Positions 23,112 to 35,748 of a stretch of 64,000 nt of DNA are shown here, one piece after another; position 1 is the stretch's first letter, and each line of letters starts with the position of its first letter. Under the pieces are notes generated by a model that saw only the letters and a program-made list of their open reading frames with translations, made no database searches and was not told where the DNA came from. This stretch comes from Lasiodiplodia sp. COLG20 (lineage: Eukaryota; Ascomycota; Dothideomycetes; Botryosphaeriales; Botryosphaeriaceae). A program made the position numbers and the translations under genes. The stretch is taken from NCBI GenBank assembly GCA_009801085.1, contig VNWV01000016.1, positions 248,001 to 312,000 of the forward strand, given 5' to 3'.

Positions 23112-23320
23112 TTAAGAATGGAGTAGCTCCGACGCAGTGGCCAGCTTGGTGTGAGCGATCGCCAGGTACTTGCGGCCATCTGATGTTGTTTCATAGGAGT
23201 CAATCCAATGCAAGAGGTCACCCCAGGCGCCGTCATTGAATTGCGACTGATATATACTTTCTACTACACAACCCGCGTCGGCATTGTTGACGTCCGACGA
23301 TAGAAGGGGCAAGCGGCGAA
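23112..23320 (-). other. Possible coding relic without a start codon
   Basis: An open minus-strand stretch containing FNDGAWGDLLHWIDSYETT and RKYLAIAHTKLATASELL, with good codon character, has no ATG in frame and stops at 23112. It may be an internal exon of a decayed or multi-exon gene continuing to about 22918. No family recognised. Confidence 0.3.
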
Positions 23321-23830
23321 GTTAGATCTTAGGCGCGGAAGAGAGTGGCCAAGAGTGAAACTTAGCTTGTTGCCGCCTATTAACGGGTGAAAGAACGGAA
23401 AGCGCCGGCTAAAGTCAAAAGTAAAGGCAAAGCAGCAAAGGTCTGAATAATCCACTGCTGTGGATCAGCCAGTACCAAGACGACGGAATACGTCACCAGA
23501 AGGAAATGTTGCCAAGATCGCGGGGCCAAGTGGTGTATGACTCAGTGTTTCACCGCAATAATAGTAGTTGTTATTACTAGATGAGGAAACAGGTAATAGG
23601 CGTCCACTCAGTCTGTGCGGCATCCGTAGAGAACCGACGGGAACCGGTCGTATCCGGACCAATGAATGCCCACCTTCTTACTTTGCTCAGAGGACATTAC
23701 AAATCAAAAGGTTGTATATAAGATAGCTAAATGAGTAGCAGTAGCAAATCCAAAGCAATTCACAGTTAACCACAGTCTTTCGGTACAATATCCAGATCCC
23801 AGCTGATTCTCCACAAAGCCAACATCCACC
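23321..23830. other. Intergenic, promoter of the NmrA-like gene
   Basis: No gene or repeat recognised. Confidence 0.5.
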
Positions 23831-24760
23831 ATGCCTCCCAACACGAAGCCCATCCCCCAAAACGTCCTCATCTTCGGCGCCGCAGCCCACATCGGCCGCC
23901 CGCTCGCCGAGTTCCTCCAGCGCGAAGCCCCCTCCATCAAGCTACGTCTAGCAACCAGCAGTCCCGCCAAGGTCTCAACCCTGCAAGCCGCCTTCCCATC
24001 CGCCGAAGTCGTCGAAGCCAACTTCTCCGACGTACCCTCTCTAGAACGTGCCACAGCCGGCATGGAAGGTGTCTTCATCATCACCCCCGGCGGCACCGAC
24101 GAGGGCGCCGCCGCAAACAACATCATCACGGCCCTCAAATCCCACAACCGCGCCATCCACATCCTCAAGCTCGTCGGCCTGCAGCCCGAAGCCAACCCGC
24201 GCCGCATCCCGGAGAGCCTGCGCAACTCGCTCAGCCTGCCCGTGCAGCACGCGCTGGCCAAGCGCATGTTCGACGAGAGCGGGCTGCCCGTCACGTACCT
24301 CAACATCGGCGCGACGTTCATGGACAACTTTTTCTGGATGCAGCGCGGGCTGAAGGAGGAGCGCAAGCTGATCTGGCCGGAGCGGCTGATCCCGTTTATC
24401 GATCCGAGGGATATTGCCGAGGTGGCGGGGAGGCTGCTGCTGAGCCCGAATCAGCGGCATATAGGGCAGTTTCATACGGTGAATAATGGGCACGATTTGC
24501 TGAGGTTTTCGGATGTGGCGGAGTTGATGAGCGAGGTGTGGGGGGAGAGGATTGCGTATGATTCGAGCAAGGAGGCGTTTTTCGATGAGTATGGGCCGCA
24601 TATGGGTGAGCGGGTTAAATACCTGTGGGAGTTTTTCCGATACGAGGAGCAGAATGAGGTGGTGTGGGCTCCGAATAAGTTCGTTGAGATTACCCTGGGG
24701 AGGAAGCCGACGACTGTTCGAGAGTGGCTGGAGGAGCATAAAGAGGCTTTGCTGAACTGA
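23831..24760 (+). CDS. NmrA-like NAD(P)-binding (atypical SDR) protein
   Basis: Intronless, 309 aa. The N-terminal Rossmann motif is NVLIFGAAAHIGRPLAEFL (glycine-rich turn close to GxxGxxG, with A-A-A), followed by FSDVPSLERATAGMEGVFIITPG, LKLVGLQ, YLNIGATFMDNFF and FIDPRDIAEVAGRLLL, all usual in NmrA-type atypical short-chain dehydrogenases. Members are NAD(P)H-binding reductases or redox-sensing regulators. No Ser-Tyr-Lys catalytic set is evident, so a regulatory or unknown reductase role are both possible. Confidence 0.8.
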   Translation: MPPNTKPIPQNVLIFGAAAHIGRPLAEFLQREAPSIKLRLATSSPAKVSTLQAAFPSAEVVEANFSDVPSLERATAGMEGVFIITPGGTDEGAAANNIITALKSHNRAIHILKLVGLQPEANPRRIPESLRNSLSLPVQHALAKRMFDESGLPVTYLNIGATFMDNFFWMQRGLKEERKLIWPERLIPFIDPRDIAEVAGRLLLSPNQRHIGQFHTVNNGHDLLRFSDVAELMSEVWGERIAYDSSKEAFFDEYGPHMGERVKYLWEFFRYEEQNEVVWAPNKFVEITLGRKPTTVREWLEEHKEALLN

Positions 24761-24900
24761 GCGCATTGTTTTAGGGTTTGTAGCTCTTTTCGCACTTTAT
24801 GAACTAAGTCGTACGAAATCAAGTAGCAGGTTTCCCCAGCAACCGTATCAAGGTTATTTCACTTTTTGTTCTTGCGAGTGAAACCAGCGGAGTATAATAA

Positions 24901-25208
24901 AGGGGTAATTACCAAAAGCGACACCTATTTGTGCCGAAAACCCCAGTTCCGACACCACCGGCCCAAAAGCGACACCTCAAAAATATAAGTCGACATTCTT
25001 ACATGGTATATACTTTTTCTTAGTATAATTATCGTCTATACACTTGGTTAATGGTATTAAGATAAAGAGAGTACGAAGATTTAATTTCGTTGAAGTTCTA
25101 CACCGCTTGAAAGATGGTGTGTCTTGGTGAGAGGGTCGCTTTTAGGACCTATAGTGTCGCAACTGGGGTTTTCGATTTAAATAGGTGTCGCTTTTGGTAA
25201 TTACCCCT
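24901..25208. mobile_element. MITE-like element with 55-bp terminal inverted repeats (308 bp)
   Basis: Both ends read AGGGGTAATTACCAAAAGCG inward and match over about 55 bp with only a few mismatches. A second inverted pair (AAAAGCGACACCTC near 24975 and its complement near 25130) lies inside, so most of the element is foldable. AT-rich centre, no ORF. A target-site duplication could not be fixed because both flanks are AT-rich. Confidence 0.65.
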
Positions 25209-26151
25209 ATATAATAATTTCATGTATGCTTGTTTTCCTGCTTCGCCTGCACTTGCTCACTTGACTCTCACAATGCGGTATTCAGAAGTGTAGCTAATAG
25301 TGCCAGCTACATCTCAAACTATTACAGTCACTAATTGATCATCCTTCGCGTGTATCGATTCTGCACCCTATAACAGAAGATGGCATGATCGACCCTAGAC
25401 GCCGAGAAGGAAGCCACCAATTGCCGGCAAGTGTTAGCATGAGGCTGATTGAGTCATTCAAGTTGCTTGAGCAGGTTTCTGCGTCAGCCAGAGACCGGAT
25501 TGGCACATTCTTCTGTGGCGCACTTGATAGGGTGGGGTTCGCACACGTTGTCGGAGGAAGCATCCAACCTCGTGTGTTGATCCATACAATGCGCGCGAGA
25601 CTTGCAGCGCCCCAAGGCAGGGTAATTCAAATGAGGTGGCGCTTATTGCTGAGTGAGCTGTCCCGTGAGGATGATTCGCTCGGACGTGGACCCCCTCTCG
25701 CCGCCAATGCCGGAAGACACATGTTCTCCGCAACGAGGCTGTCAGCTGCCAAGCGCTGAGCCACTGCAGCCTGAATGCTAACAATAAAGCTCCCAACTCT
25801 CCTCTGTTATAAAATCCCATCCAGCTTTTGAATCAATACTGCAATTGGCTTTGTACCGCTGGGAAACTCTTATCCTTTCTCAAATCACAGATCGCCGTTC
25901 TTCGAAAACACATTTTATGAGTGTGCCATACGCCAGCCTTGCCAGCCTTGCCGCGCCCTTCCTGGCATTTGACTTTTCCTGGGTGCTGTTCTCGTGGATT
26001 TCATCTAATGATACCCGTAAGGCTGCCGCAAGCCATTCCATGACTGTGAACTCACTTTCGCTATGTAATAGAAACTTCTTAGTACATCATCCCTGAAGAA
26101 GCGTTCAACGACAGGGTCCTTCTACAGTAGGAGCCGAACAAGTCAAGAAGG
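25209..26151. other. Intergenic, promoter of the NLR gene
   Basis: An open stretch at 25385-25759 (+) lacks recognisable protein features and I do not call it a gene. Nothing else seen. Confidence 0.5.
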
Positions 26152-29100
26152 ATGTCGGATCTGTCAAAGACGCCGGCCCAATCAACACCGAAAGGTACCA
26201 AACGAAAGTTTTCCAACGACGATGATGGGAGGCCACTAGCCAAGGAGGCAAAGCTCACATCAGATCCAACTTCCCGAACGCAAGCGCCCACAGCGACTGC
26301 ACAGGCTCAGGACAAAAATCCGGTACTTGACAGCTACACTATCGGATGGATCTCTGCACTACCGATAGAGCTTGCTGCGGCCAAGGAGATGATGGACGAA
26401 ATACACCCCAAGAAGCCCAACGCAGTTCCTGGAGATACAAACACCTATGTCCTCGGGAGGGTTGGTGACCACAACGTTGCACTTGCGTGCCTGCCGAGTG
26501 GATCATACGGCACCAATTCTGCCGCCGTTGTTGCATCTCACATGATAAGAACTTTCCCAAACCTTCGCTTTGGCTTGGTGGTCGGAATTGGAGGGGGCGT
26601 GCCAAGCAGAGACCATGACGTTCGACTTGGGGACGTGGTCGTTAGCAAACCACAAAGGGAATTCGGTAAGACTTAGAAGAACACATCAAGAATCGCTGGG
26701 CTAATGATCAAAGGCGGCGTCATCCAAATCGACCTTGGGAAAGATACAACGCAGGGCTTCAAGCGGACTGGCATGCTAAACAAGCCACCAAACTTGCTTA
26801 TGAGTGCTCTTGCAGAGATGGAGGCCGACAGTGTTTTCAATGAGTCTGGAGCGCTCCCAGATATCTTGGATTGTGTTCGGCGACGGCGCCCCCGAAAGGC
26901 TAGAGACCTTTCTTACGACTCCTCAAAGGACAAGCTCTACGAGGCTACTTATGATCATCCGCCTAGGGACACTTGTAATGGCTGTGATGAGCGCAAACTC
27001 GTGAATAGACCGGACCGTCCTCACGATGACCCCGTTATCCATTACGGGCTCATTGCGTCTGGGAATCAAGTGGAAAAGAACGGACCCAATAGAGATCAGC
27101 TCAGGGACCAGCTTGGGGTCCTTTGCTTTGAAATGGAGGCTGCTGGTCTTATGAATCACTTTCCGTGCATTGTGATCAGGGGAATCTGCGATTATGCAGA
27201 TTCACACAAGAACAAGCACTGGCAGCTATACGCTGCTACGGTAGCAGCAGCCTACGCAAAAGAGTTTCTGGGGAAGGTACCACCAGCAGCGGTCGAGAGC
27301 GCCGACCTTGCGGCGAAGGTTTGCGAACAGCGTGAGTAAATCGGATCCTCGTATCTCAAGTTATGTCTAAGATTCACGAAGTACTCCCTAAGATCGAGGA
27401 TTCCCTAGATCCATTGTTGAATGGTAAAATTCCCTTAGAACAATGCCATAGCGTAGCTAATTTATGTACAGCTCGTCAGAACAAAGAAAACGAAAAGATT
27501 CTTGACTGGCTCAGCAGATCAGCACACAGAGCAAAGCACATGAATTTACACGGGGAGCGCAAAATCAATGCTGGCCAGTGGTTCCTAGACTCGCAGGAAT
27601 TTCAAGAATGGCTCAATTCACCGAAGCGCACACTATTCTGTCCAGGAATACCGGGTGCAGGAAAGACCTTCGTGGCATCCCGTGTAATTGACAAACTGTT
27701 GTCAGTTTACGAGGATGATAGAGACACAACCGTGGTATACATATACTGCGAATACGCGAGGCAGTCTGAGCAAACGAGCAGTAGTCTCGTTGCAGCTATA
27801 CTAAGACAGCTGTCAGAGTGCAACCCGTCGCTGCCCGCGGCGCTGAGCAAGCTTGCGAGGAAGTGCAAAGCTTGTCAGGGCGAAAAACGACGACCTACCT
27901 ATGGCGAGTTGAACGCTACTCTCATCGAGGTTGCCGAGCAATACCGCCATATCTTCCTGGTTGTCGACGCCCTTGACGAATGTTCCAACGAGGCCCTTCG
28001 TGAGGTGATATCCTCAGTCCAAGATCTCTGCCAGAAAGCCTCGGTCTCCCCGATGCTAACCTCACGGCCGGTTCCTGGGATCATTGAGCTTTTGAAATGG
28101 GACATTCGCCTGACCATCGAAGCGAGCAAGGAAGATATCAGGACGTACCTTCGCATGAGGAGTCGTGAGATTGCAGTGCTGCGGAAGAATTCAGATCTGA
28201 AGGAAGAGGCTGTGGAAAGCATTACGGAAATAGCTGATGGAATGTAAGTGTCTCATCTGTGAAGTAGTCGAACACCTTTCTAACGAATATTTTAACCAGG
28301 TTCCTTCTGGCAAGACTCCAATTCGACACTTTGAGCCAAACATATACGCCTGGTGATGTCAAAAGGGCTCTACAGAACTTCAGGAGCTCTCCCCAAGGCC
28401 AGACTAAACTGGAAAAAGCCTACCGCAATGCAATCGAGCGAATTGAGCAACGTGACCAAGACTGTACGTGGGCATACAAGATTCTGACTTGGGTTGTCTA
28501 CGTCATTCGACCTCTAAGTCCAAGGGAGCTTCAACATGCGCTTGCCATCAGACCAGGAGAGAGCTCGATGGACGAGGATGACTTTGCAGACCCCACGGAC
28601 GTCATATCGCTCTGTGCGGGGCTTGTCACCATCAACGAGGAAACCAACACAGTGCAACTAGTTCACTACACGACGAAGGAATTTTTCGAAAACTACAAAC
28701 CTGCATGGATGCTCAAAGCTCATGAAGAGCTGTCGGTCTTCTGTCTCACATACCTTTCTTACAGCAAATTTGCCGCCCTCTCCAGAGAAGAGCCCTTGAC
28801 CAATGCAGCGCTTGCAGCTGTCATTGCCGAGAATGCGTTTCTTCCATACGCAGTCAGGAACTGGGGTCACCATGTCAGATTCTGCAGTAAAGGCTCATGG
28901 AGAAGCTTTGACAAGTTGTTGATCAATTATCTTGGCAGAAAAGACCTCATCTTGGTAGCCAATCGAGTAAATAACAAAAAGAGTTGGCGTTGGTCTCACT
29001 ACCTCGCGAGCTTTGGACTCAGCAACATTTGCGAACATGTCGTCGAAAATGAACTGGGGCACAATTTCTCAAGCTCCGATATCATCTTTTCAGATGAATT

Positions 29101-30154
29101 CTCGGACTCTCCTCTCTATGTGGCCATCAAGCGCGGCCGCGTGGATGTTGTTCGCTTCCTTCTTAATTTGATTCCCTCATATGACGTGGGTGTCAATCAT
29201 CGTAATCCGAGGACTGATCTGAGGCCGCTTGGTTGCGCAATCGAAAAGAGGAATTGCAAAATAGTCGAATTATTCACTAAGCTCCCACCTAACACAATCG
29301 ACTTCAGCTCTACAGGCCTTGGCCCACCTCTTTTCTTTGCGATCCTAAAAGGATGTGGTGAGATTGTGGAGCTACTACTTCGCCTTGGACCGAATATTGT
29401 GGATCCCTATCAAGTGGAATTTACTGATGAAACGCCATTTCAACGTGCTGCCCATTTCGGCGAATGCGAAATAATGAGACTTCTACTGTCCTACTTCCCA
29501 GATATTGATCCGGATGCTAAGAACGACGAAGGCATGACTCCACTCATACAGGCGGCCAAATGTGGACATATCGATGCTGTGAAGTTCCTCGTAAACCTCG
29601 GTCCAGAGCAAGTGGACGTAAATGCGTATGATAGGGATCGTAAAACGGCTCTTCACGAGGCAGCATACAATGGGAACGTTGGAGTCGTGGATGTACTTTG
29701 CAACCTATCTGCCGACAGAATTGACATCGATATACAATCATCATACCACACGCCATTGATGTTGGCAGTGTTGATGGGGCATAATGCGGTGGTTGACACT
29801 TTTGTCCGCGTTGGTGTCGGAAGAGTGGACTTCAACCGACTGCAGTCTTTCATGCCGGGCTTTGGAGACACACCCCTCCATCGAGCAGCGGCATCGGGCC
29901 ATACCCGGGTCGTCAAGTCACTTTGCAGCCTCAGTCCCAAAACGCTAGATGTAAATGCTCGTGACGAGTACCATAGCGAGACAGCTCTGCATCGGGCTAT
30001 AGCATATGGGCAATATAAAACTGCGGAGTTTCTCATTGGCCTCGGGGAAAGAGTCGATTTTGATATCGAGGACGCGGATGGTGACACAGGAAGAAGCTTC
30101 GCAGCTTTGTCACGGCCGGAATTTTTAAAGCTCTTTCCTGAAAACACTAGGTAG
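26152..30154 (+). CDS. NLR: PNP-like / NACHT / ankyrin-repeat protein
   Basis: Four exons: 26152-26665, 26714-27331, 27382-28243 and 28300-30154, giving 1282 aa. The third acceptor (27381) is my choice because a nearer AG would leave a 29-nt intron. After a Lys-rich N-terminus, residues about 63-360 form a nucleoside phosphorylase-like domain (IGWISALPIELAAAKEMMD, VVGIGGGVPS, FGGVIQIDLGK, FEMEAAGLMNHFPCIVIRGICDYAD). A NACHT NTPase follows with P-loop GIPGAGKT near 464 and Walker B LVVDALDEC. About 930-1270 are ankyrin repeats (TPLIQAAKCGHIDAVKFLVNLG, KTALHEAAYNGNVGVVDVL). This is a known fungal NLR architecture, thought to act in non-self recognition, with the repeats sensing and the phosphorylase-like part as effector. 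Confidence 0.9.
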
Positions 30155-30943
30155 ACTGCAGTGGCTATCGAAGTGTAGTTGTGTTCGAATATTGAGCAGA
30201 ACCTGCAATATATATTTTGCAGTTAAACCCTTCTTGACTTACGCTTTCATGCTATACTATCCAGTATTATTATCATACCGTTATCTCACGTATGTCGTAC
30301 CATATATTGAGATCACTGTGGAACCGCCTCCGAGGATATACAGCCAGTCGAGATGTAATAGTGGTCGGTGAGAACTTGGGCAATGACGCTGGAGAGGCAG
30401 AGCGAGGCACAGATGTCCACGTCGCTTATCAGCGAGTGGAGAAACGCCACAAGTCTACGGCGTAATGGTGGCTGCTTTGTTAATATGCTGCTCGGCAAAG
30501 GCAGATTAAATTCATGAGCTCGGAAGTGGTGTAACCTTGGAATCAGGTAACCGATGGGCGAAAAGCTAATGAGGCGTGATGAGAAGCGGGGTAAAAGTCG
30601 GTGGCGCGTCCCTTGCGGCAATTGTTTATCATATCCCTGTTCAGTATGACGTAGTAAGCGACCGCACGGGTATCCCGGGTTATGGAAAGAATAAAAAGGA
30701 GTTGTGCTCGGAACACCGCGCCAATGAGAGGTGTGGGAATAATGGGTCGGCCAAGCCACATGCGTGGAACCAAGCACGAAGATCAGAAGCTTGTCATGCT
30801 TGTTTCGATTAGACCGACACTAGGCGGAATCGCCCAACCAGATACGGCAGGTGGTACTGTTGGCATTCGTGATTGACATGAGCGGTCGGGAAGACTTAAA
30901 TACAGCTTCGGACGCAGCGGAAAGCATCAGGGAACACGGAACG
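30155..30943. other. Intergenic, no gene seen
   Basis: About 0.8 kb between the NLR stop and the sedolisin start; nothing recognised. Confidence 0.6.
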
Positions 30944-32967
30944 ATGCGGTTCTTTGGCTACTTGAGCATTGCAGCATGCTGCGCCCTTGTTTCTGCGGCG
31001 CCGGCGCCTTCGAATCATCGTTTGCATGAGAAGCGCAATGGCCACCCCCACGAGTGGACAAAGCGCTCGCGCGCTCACGGCCACAAAATCCTACCCATTC
31101 GTATTGGTCTCCAGCAGCGCAATCTCCACCTTGCCGATGAATTTCTCATGGAGATCTCCGATCCCGCGTCGCCAAACTTTGGCAAGCATTGGGATGCTGA
31201 AAAGATCGCAAATACTTTTGCGCCATCCCGAGAGGCCACGGACACCGTCACCAATTGGCTACTGGATTCTGGCATCGATTCCTCTCGTTTGACATACTCA
31301 ACTGGTAGGTTCTAAGGAAAATCATTGGTGAAATGATGCTGATGCACTGTCCAAGGCCGCAACTGGATCCAGTTTAATGGCACTGTCGAGGAGGCAGAGC
31401 ATCTGTTCAACACCGAGTACCATTTCTTCGAGCATAAGCAAACCGGTGGCTTCCGTATTGCTTGCGATGAATACCATCTCCCAATGCACGTCAGCAACCA
31501 TGTTGATTTTGCAATGCCGACCATCCAACTCGACGGCCTCCGTCCCATCGCCAACCTCAATCCTGCCCTGACCGCGCGAAGCCCTCTCACCGGGCTTACG
31601 GGCACAAAGAACTGCAACGAGCTAATCACCATCGACTGCCTCCGTGCCCTCTACAACTTCAGCTTCCTCAACTCCAGCCTCCCCGGCAACGAAATGGGCA
31701 TCGCCGAATGGGCCGACTATCTCTACGACCCCGACTTGGTCCCCTTCTTCCAGAACTGGACATCCCCACAGATCCCCAGCACCACGCTCCCCGAATTCAT
31801 CAGCATCGACGGCGGCAAAGCCTCCAACGCCACCCAAGCCGAAGCAGGCAACGTCATCGAGTCCGCGCTCGATTTCCAAACCGCCTACTCCATCATCTGG
31901 CCGCAGAAGCTGCGCCTCTACCAAGTCGGCGACGGCGTCAACGTCGACAGCGTCGGCACCTTCAACATCTTCCTCGACGCACTCGACGCCAGCTACTGCA
32001 CCTACAAGGGCGGCGACGCGCCGTACGTCGACCCCGCCTATCCCGATCCCAACCTCGGCGGCTACACGGGGCCGCTGCAATGCGGCGGCGCGCCCATCTC
32101 CAACGTGTTTTCGTTCTCGTACAACCAGATCGAGGCCGCGCTGCCCGAGTTCTACCAGCGGCGGCAGTGCCACGAGTGGATGAAGCTGGGGCTGCAGGGC
32201 GTCAGCGTGCTCTTCGCCAGCGGCGACTCCGGCGTCGCGAATAGGTACAACGCCGGCTACGAGAACAGCTGCTTGGACGCCGACGAGCCGTTCGTCGACG
32301 TCAACGGCACGCGGTTCTCCCCGTCGTTCCCGTGCAACTGCCCCTACGTCACCGTCGGTACGTATATCCCCCCAAGCCTCCAGCCCCCCCTCCGCGCTAA
32401 CCTCCCCCCAACACAGTCGGCGCCACGCAACTCGCCACCTCCACCATCACCGGCGGCGAAGTCGCCGTCGCGAAGCCCAACAACACCAACCACAAGCTGG
32501 ACTACTACAGCGGCGGCGGCTTCTCGAACATCTTCACCGTCCCGGACTACCAAAAGTCCGCCGTAAACAACTACCTCTCGACGTACTCGCCGGCCTACGA
32601 CGACAAGACGTACAACAACAGCGGCACGTCTCGCGCGTACCCGGACGTCTCTGCTTTGGGGCTCAACATCACCACCGTCTACCTGAACGCGACGTACGGC
32701 GTGGGCGGGACGTCTGCCAGCACGCCCATTGTTGCTTCTCTCGTGAACTTGCTGAATGAGGAGAGGATGCAGCGCGGGAAGGGGTCGGTGGGGTTTTTGA
32801 ACCCGGTTTTTTACGCGCATCCGGAGGCATTTAATGATGTCACGGAGGGAGGTAACCCTGGGTGTGGGACAGAGGGTTTCGCTGCGCAGCCGGGTTGGGA
32901 TCCGGTTACCGGGTTGGGCACGCCGAAGTATGAGAAGCTGAGGGAAATCTTTTTGGGGCTGCCGTGA
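30944..32967 (+). CDS. Sedolisin-family (S53) secreted serine-carboxyl peptidase
   Basis: Three exons, 30944-31304, 31356-32357 and 32417-32967 (introns 51 and 59 nt), giving 637 aa. Signal peptide to about residue 19, then a pro-domain (SPNFGKHWDAEKIANTFAPS, FNTEYHFFEH) of about 180 residues. Catalytic set of the S53 family: Glu about 289 and Asp about 293 in IESALD, oxyanion Asp about 411 in FASGDSG, and nucleophile Ser about 554 in GGTSASTP. The C-terminal Ca2+ site region NPGCGTEGF...WDPVTGLGTP is present. Such enzymes act at acid pH outside the cell as tripeptidyl- or endopeptidases. All key residues are present, so it is probably active. Confidence 0.9.
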
Positions 32968-33961
32968 GAGGGGTGAGTGGGATGTATGTAGTGCATTTAG
33001 GTATGTATGATCCGCGTTCTGATGGCCTATACAGTCTGCAAGCTTCCGCGTAACCTGTCTATGCTTGCTGTGTTCGTTGTGAAAATATGCAATAGATGGA
33101 CAGTGGCAGCGCTGAGCGTCAGAATAATTTAAGCCGCTATTTGAAGTTGAAGTTTTAGCTCCATCGTTTTCGTGTTTACCCGTGGTAGCCTAGACCACCG
33201 CATTTGTGAGAACACCATGGGAATAGACAAGCCTTTCGAGTATGTTGCAGCATTCCACTGAAGAAAAATGGAATTCCTCATAACATGATTCGGCAATAAG
33301 GTTGCGGGCACTTGTTTTAGAGAAGGGGCTAAGCATCTTAGCGTAGCCTCCTTCCCCAGTGCCCATGGCAAAGTACGTAATCCAGGCTGTGTTGAGCACT
33401 TTTACAGCCCTTTACACGTGAAATACCCCGCAAATATACCACGCTCTGCCCCCAACCAGGGGTCTCACCCCGCATTGTCTACACTTCAGATTCCATCCCC
33501 ATCTTCTCTTTCTGTTTTCGTTCCTTACTGGGTTCCATGTTAGCAACTCACACATGTGAAACTTTTCCTCAATTTCCTCTTTGAAAATGTTTCCTGTCTG
33601 TTTTCATCCGTTTTCGCATGTGCTCATATTCTAAACTAGCGCAACAGCACATGGCGATCCTCTTGTGTTCCAATCATCTTTGATCGCAATGGTTGTTTTC
33701 GGGCATACGCACTCTGCATCATTAATTCCCTCAACTTTAGTTTTCCAGAGTGGTTGTCCCTTGCAACCTACGACAAATTCCTCAAGATAATATTAGCAGG
33801 TGTATAAATGTGAGCTTGTATCCTCCCCCATCGCTGCCATCATCTTCAATCCATCCAACACGCTTTCTACCCTACACCCAAAAACAACCAACACCCCACG
33901 TAAGAGTCCGCCTCCATTATGATTGCCACAGCCCGTGATATTAACGGTATAGAATAGAAAA
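32968..33961. other. Intergenic, promoter of the next gene
   Basis: Nothing coding recognised. TATAAA at 33803-33808 lies about 155 bases upstream of the following ATG. Confidence 0.55.
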
Positions 33962-34630
33962 ATGCCCGGAAACTCTACTTTTGTCCCCGCGTCCCTTTCG
34001 GGGGCAAAGCCCTGCTCCGACGATCCCCGTAAAGTCATGGACGCCTTCCGCAACCGCACCAAGGAGGCCTTGGACCAGATTCTGGACGAAACAAACAGAA
34101 TCCAGAAGAGGATGGAAAACCTGGCGAATGGCAACGAGAACAACAACGAGCGGGCTTGGCAGGAGTTGCTCATCGAATCGACCGGCTCTCTGGCGAAGCA
34201 TTCCCTCCAGCAAGTTGGAGAACTAAGGCAGTTCGGCACCAAGAAGCTCACAGAGGCCAACCTGGCCCGCCAGGCCACGTCCTCTGCCAACAACACCTTC
34301 ATTGGCGTGACCAACGCCGTCGACGACTTCTATTCCAGCGCCCGGGAATGGCTGAACGGCGCTGCGAGCAGCCTGCAGTACTGGCTGCCGGGAAACAATG
34401 CCGCGGACAACAAGATCAAGCAGTTTGAGCGCGCCAGGAACAACTGGCACAAGGGCTACTCGACTGTTATCGAGGGATGGTTCGAGGGTGATGATTTCGG
34501 CCACAACAACGGTTCCGACAACTTCCAGGCCATCGAAGGCCTCGCCACCAAGCTCAACTTCATGGGTATGGAGAACTTCACCATCGTGAAGAAGGACAAC
34601 GGTTGGGCGCTGGAGCTCTCTACTGAGTAG
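33962..34630 (+). CDS. Uncharacterised helical soluble protein
   Basis: Intronless, 222 aa, with no recognised domain, signal peptide or membrane helix. Mostly amphipathic helix by eye (KEALDQILDETNRIQKRMENL, TKKLTEANLARQAT), Asn-rich (GNENNNERAW, FGHNNGSDN), with a Trp-containing stretch AREWLNGAASSLQYWLPG and a C-terminal AIEGLATKLNFMGMENFTIV. Codon use is strongly biased, so it is a real expressed gene. It lies between two NLR genes, which is suggestive but not evidence of a shared role. Confidence 0.65.
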   Translation: MPGNSTFVPASLSGAKPCSDDPRKVMDAFRNRTKEALDQILDETNRIQKRMENLANGNENNNERAWQELLIESTGSLAKHSLQQVGELRQFGTKKLTEANLARQATSSANNTFIGVTNAVDDFYSSAREWLNGAASSLQYWLPGNNAADNKIKQFERARNNWHKGYSTVIEGWFEGDDFGHNNGSDNFQAIEGLATKLNFMGMENFTIVKKDNGWALELSTE

Positions 34631-35748
34631 GTTCGCGGTCCCGCCTCGAGGCCCCAACAGATACTCTACCTAGGCTAGCAATGAGATGAGTGTCTTTGAT
34701 CGAACAGTGCAGTATCAGTGGCCACAATGGACCCATTCGAGCTACACCGTCAGGATTTGAACATGGCCTATTGTGATTTCCCAGCTATGCCCTAGCTGTT
34801 GCCGTGCCTGCGTTTCCCCATGTCACCGTATTGAATTAAAAAGGTCAGAAGAACCTGCCCTCAAGCCTAGTGTTTGAGATCTGCATGATTAGATATTCTT
34901 ATCGAGCGCTAATCATTGAAAGCCAGCCGTTGGATGTAATAGTGTAAGGCAGGCATCTCTTTCGGCCGTTGATGCATTGCAACCGGGGCTTCAAGTCGGA
35001 GTTGGTAGTCACGGCGGAAACAGATGGGTGCATTTACTTGCGTAAGCTGATTCAATACGGCGCGACTGGTCCTCTGTTATATTCTCCTAGCCTTCTTCAA
35101 CACATAAACCGCGTAGGGAGAGCGATGGTCACAGTGGCTGGGGCTGCTGCAAGCGAGCTTCTTGGGGGCCAAATCGTGCATGACAGGGATTCGAGGAAAT
35201 TCGTTTGTCCACCGGGGGCTTTGCAGCTTAAGATGATCCTTCAGCCTCGTTACACAGAAAGAGCCTGTGGTGACCGCGCATCAAAGCGTAGTCATTATAC
35301 ACTGCGAGCCATATGATACTGTGCTCATGGCTTTCCTATCCATGAAATCACGTTTAGTGAAAACAGTAACACCTCATCGAATAGAAGCTGTTTCAATCTC
35401 AGCTCGTGTAAAACGGCGTGCTGAAAACAACCCCACCTTTCTTAGCGCTATGAGGCGCAGCGTTAGCCACCCCCGTCATAAAGCTAGCCTTGCATTCAAC
35501 TGAAACTCATCCAATCATGGCATGGGGGCCGTATCAGCCTCTTGCAAATTCCGGCGACGTGCAGCCATAGCTTGATGCAAAGCAAGGCAGACTGTGATCC
35601 AATAAACGTAGCGAAGGCGTGGGCTCAGCCTTGCGCATCCGAGAGGCGCTCAGCTTATAACCTCTGTCATCCGATCTCTGATGTTTCCGCCCCAATTTCA
35701 TCCAGCCATACCCACAGATGCCAGAGAACTACGTTCTTATCGTTCACC
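34631..35748. other. Intergenic, promoter of the second NLR
   Basis: About 1.1 kb; open stretches at 34969-35503 look non-coding. No repeat recognised. Confidence 0.5.

Noticed and set aside
25385..25759. 124-codon open frame upstream of the first NLR
   Set aside because: No protein-like composition, no homologous features, and an equally long frame on the other strand.
27332..27360. 29-nt intron in the first NLR
   Set aside because: Too short; the next frame-compatible acceptor gives 50 nt, in line with the other introns.
34969..35503. Open frames in the spacer before the second NLR
   Set aside because: Short, overlapping, composition of non-coding DNA.
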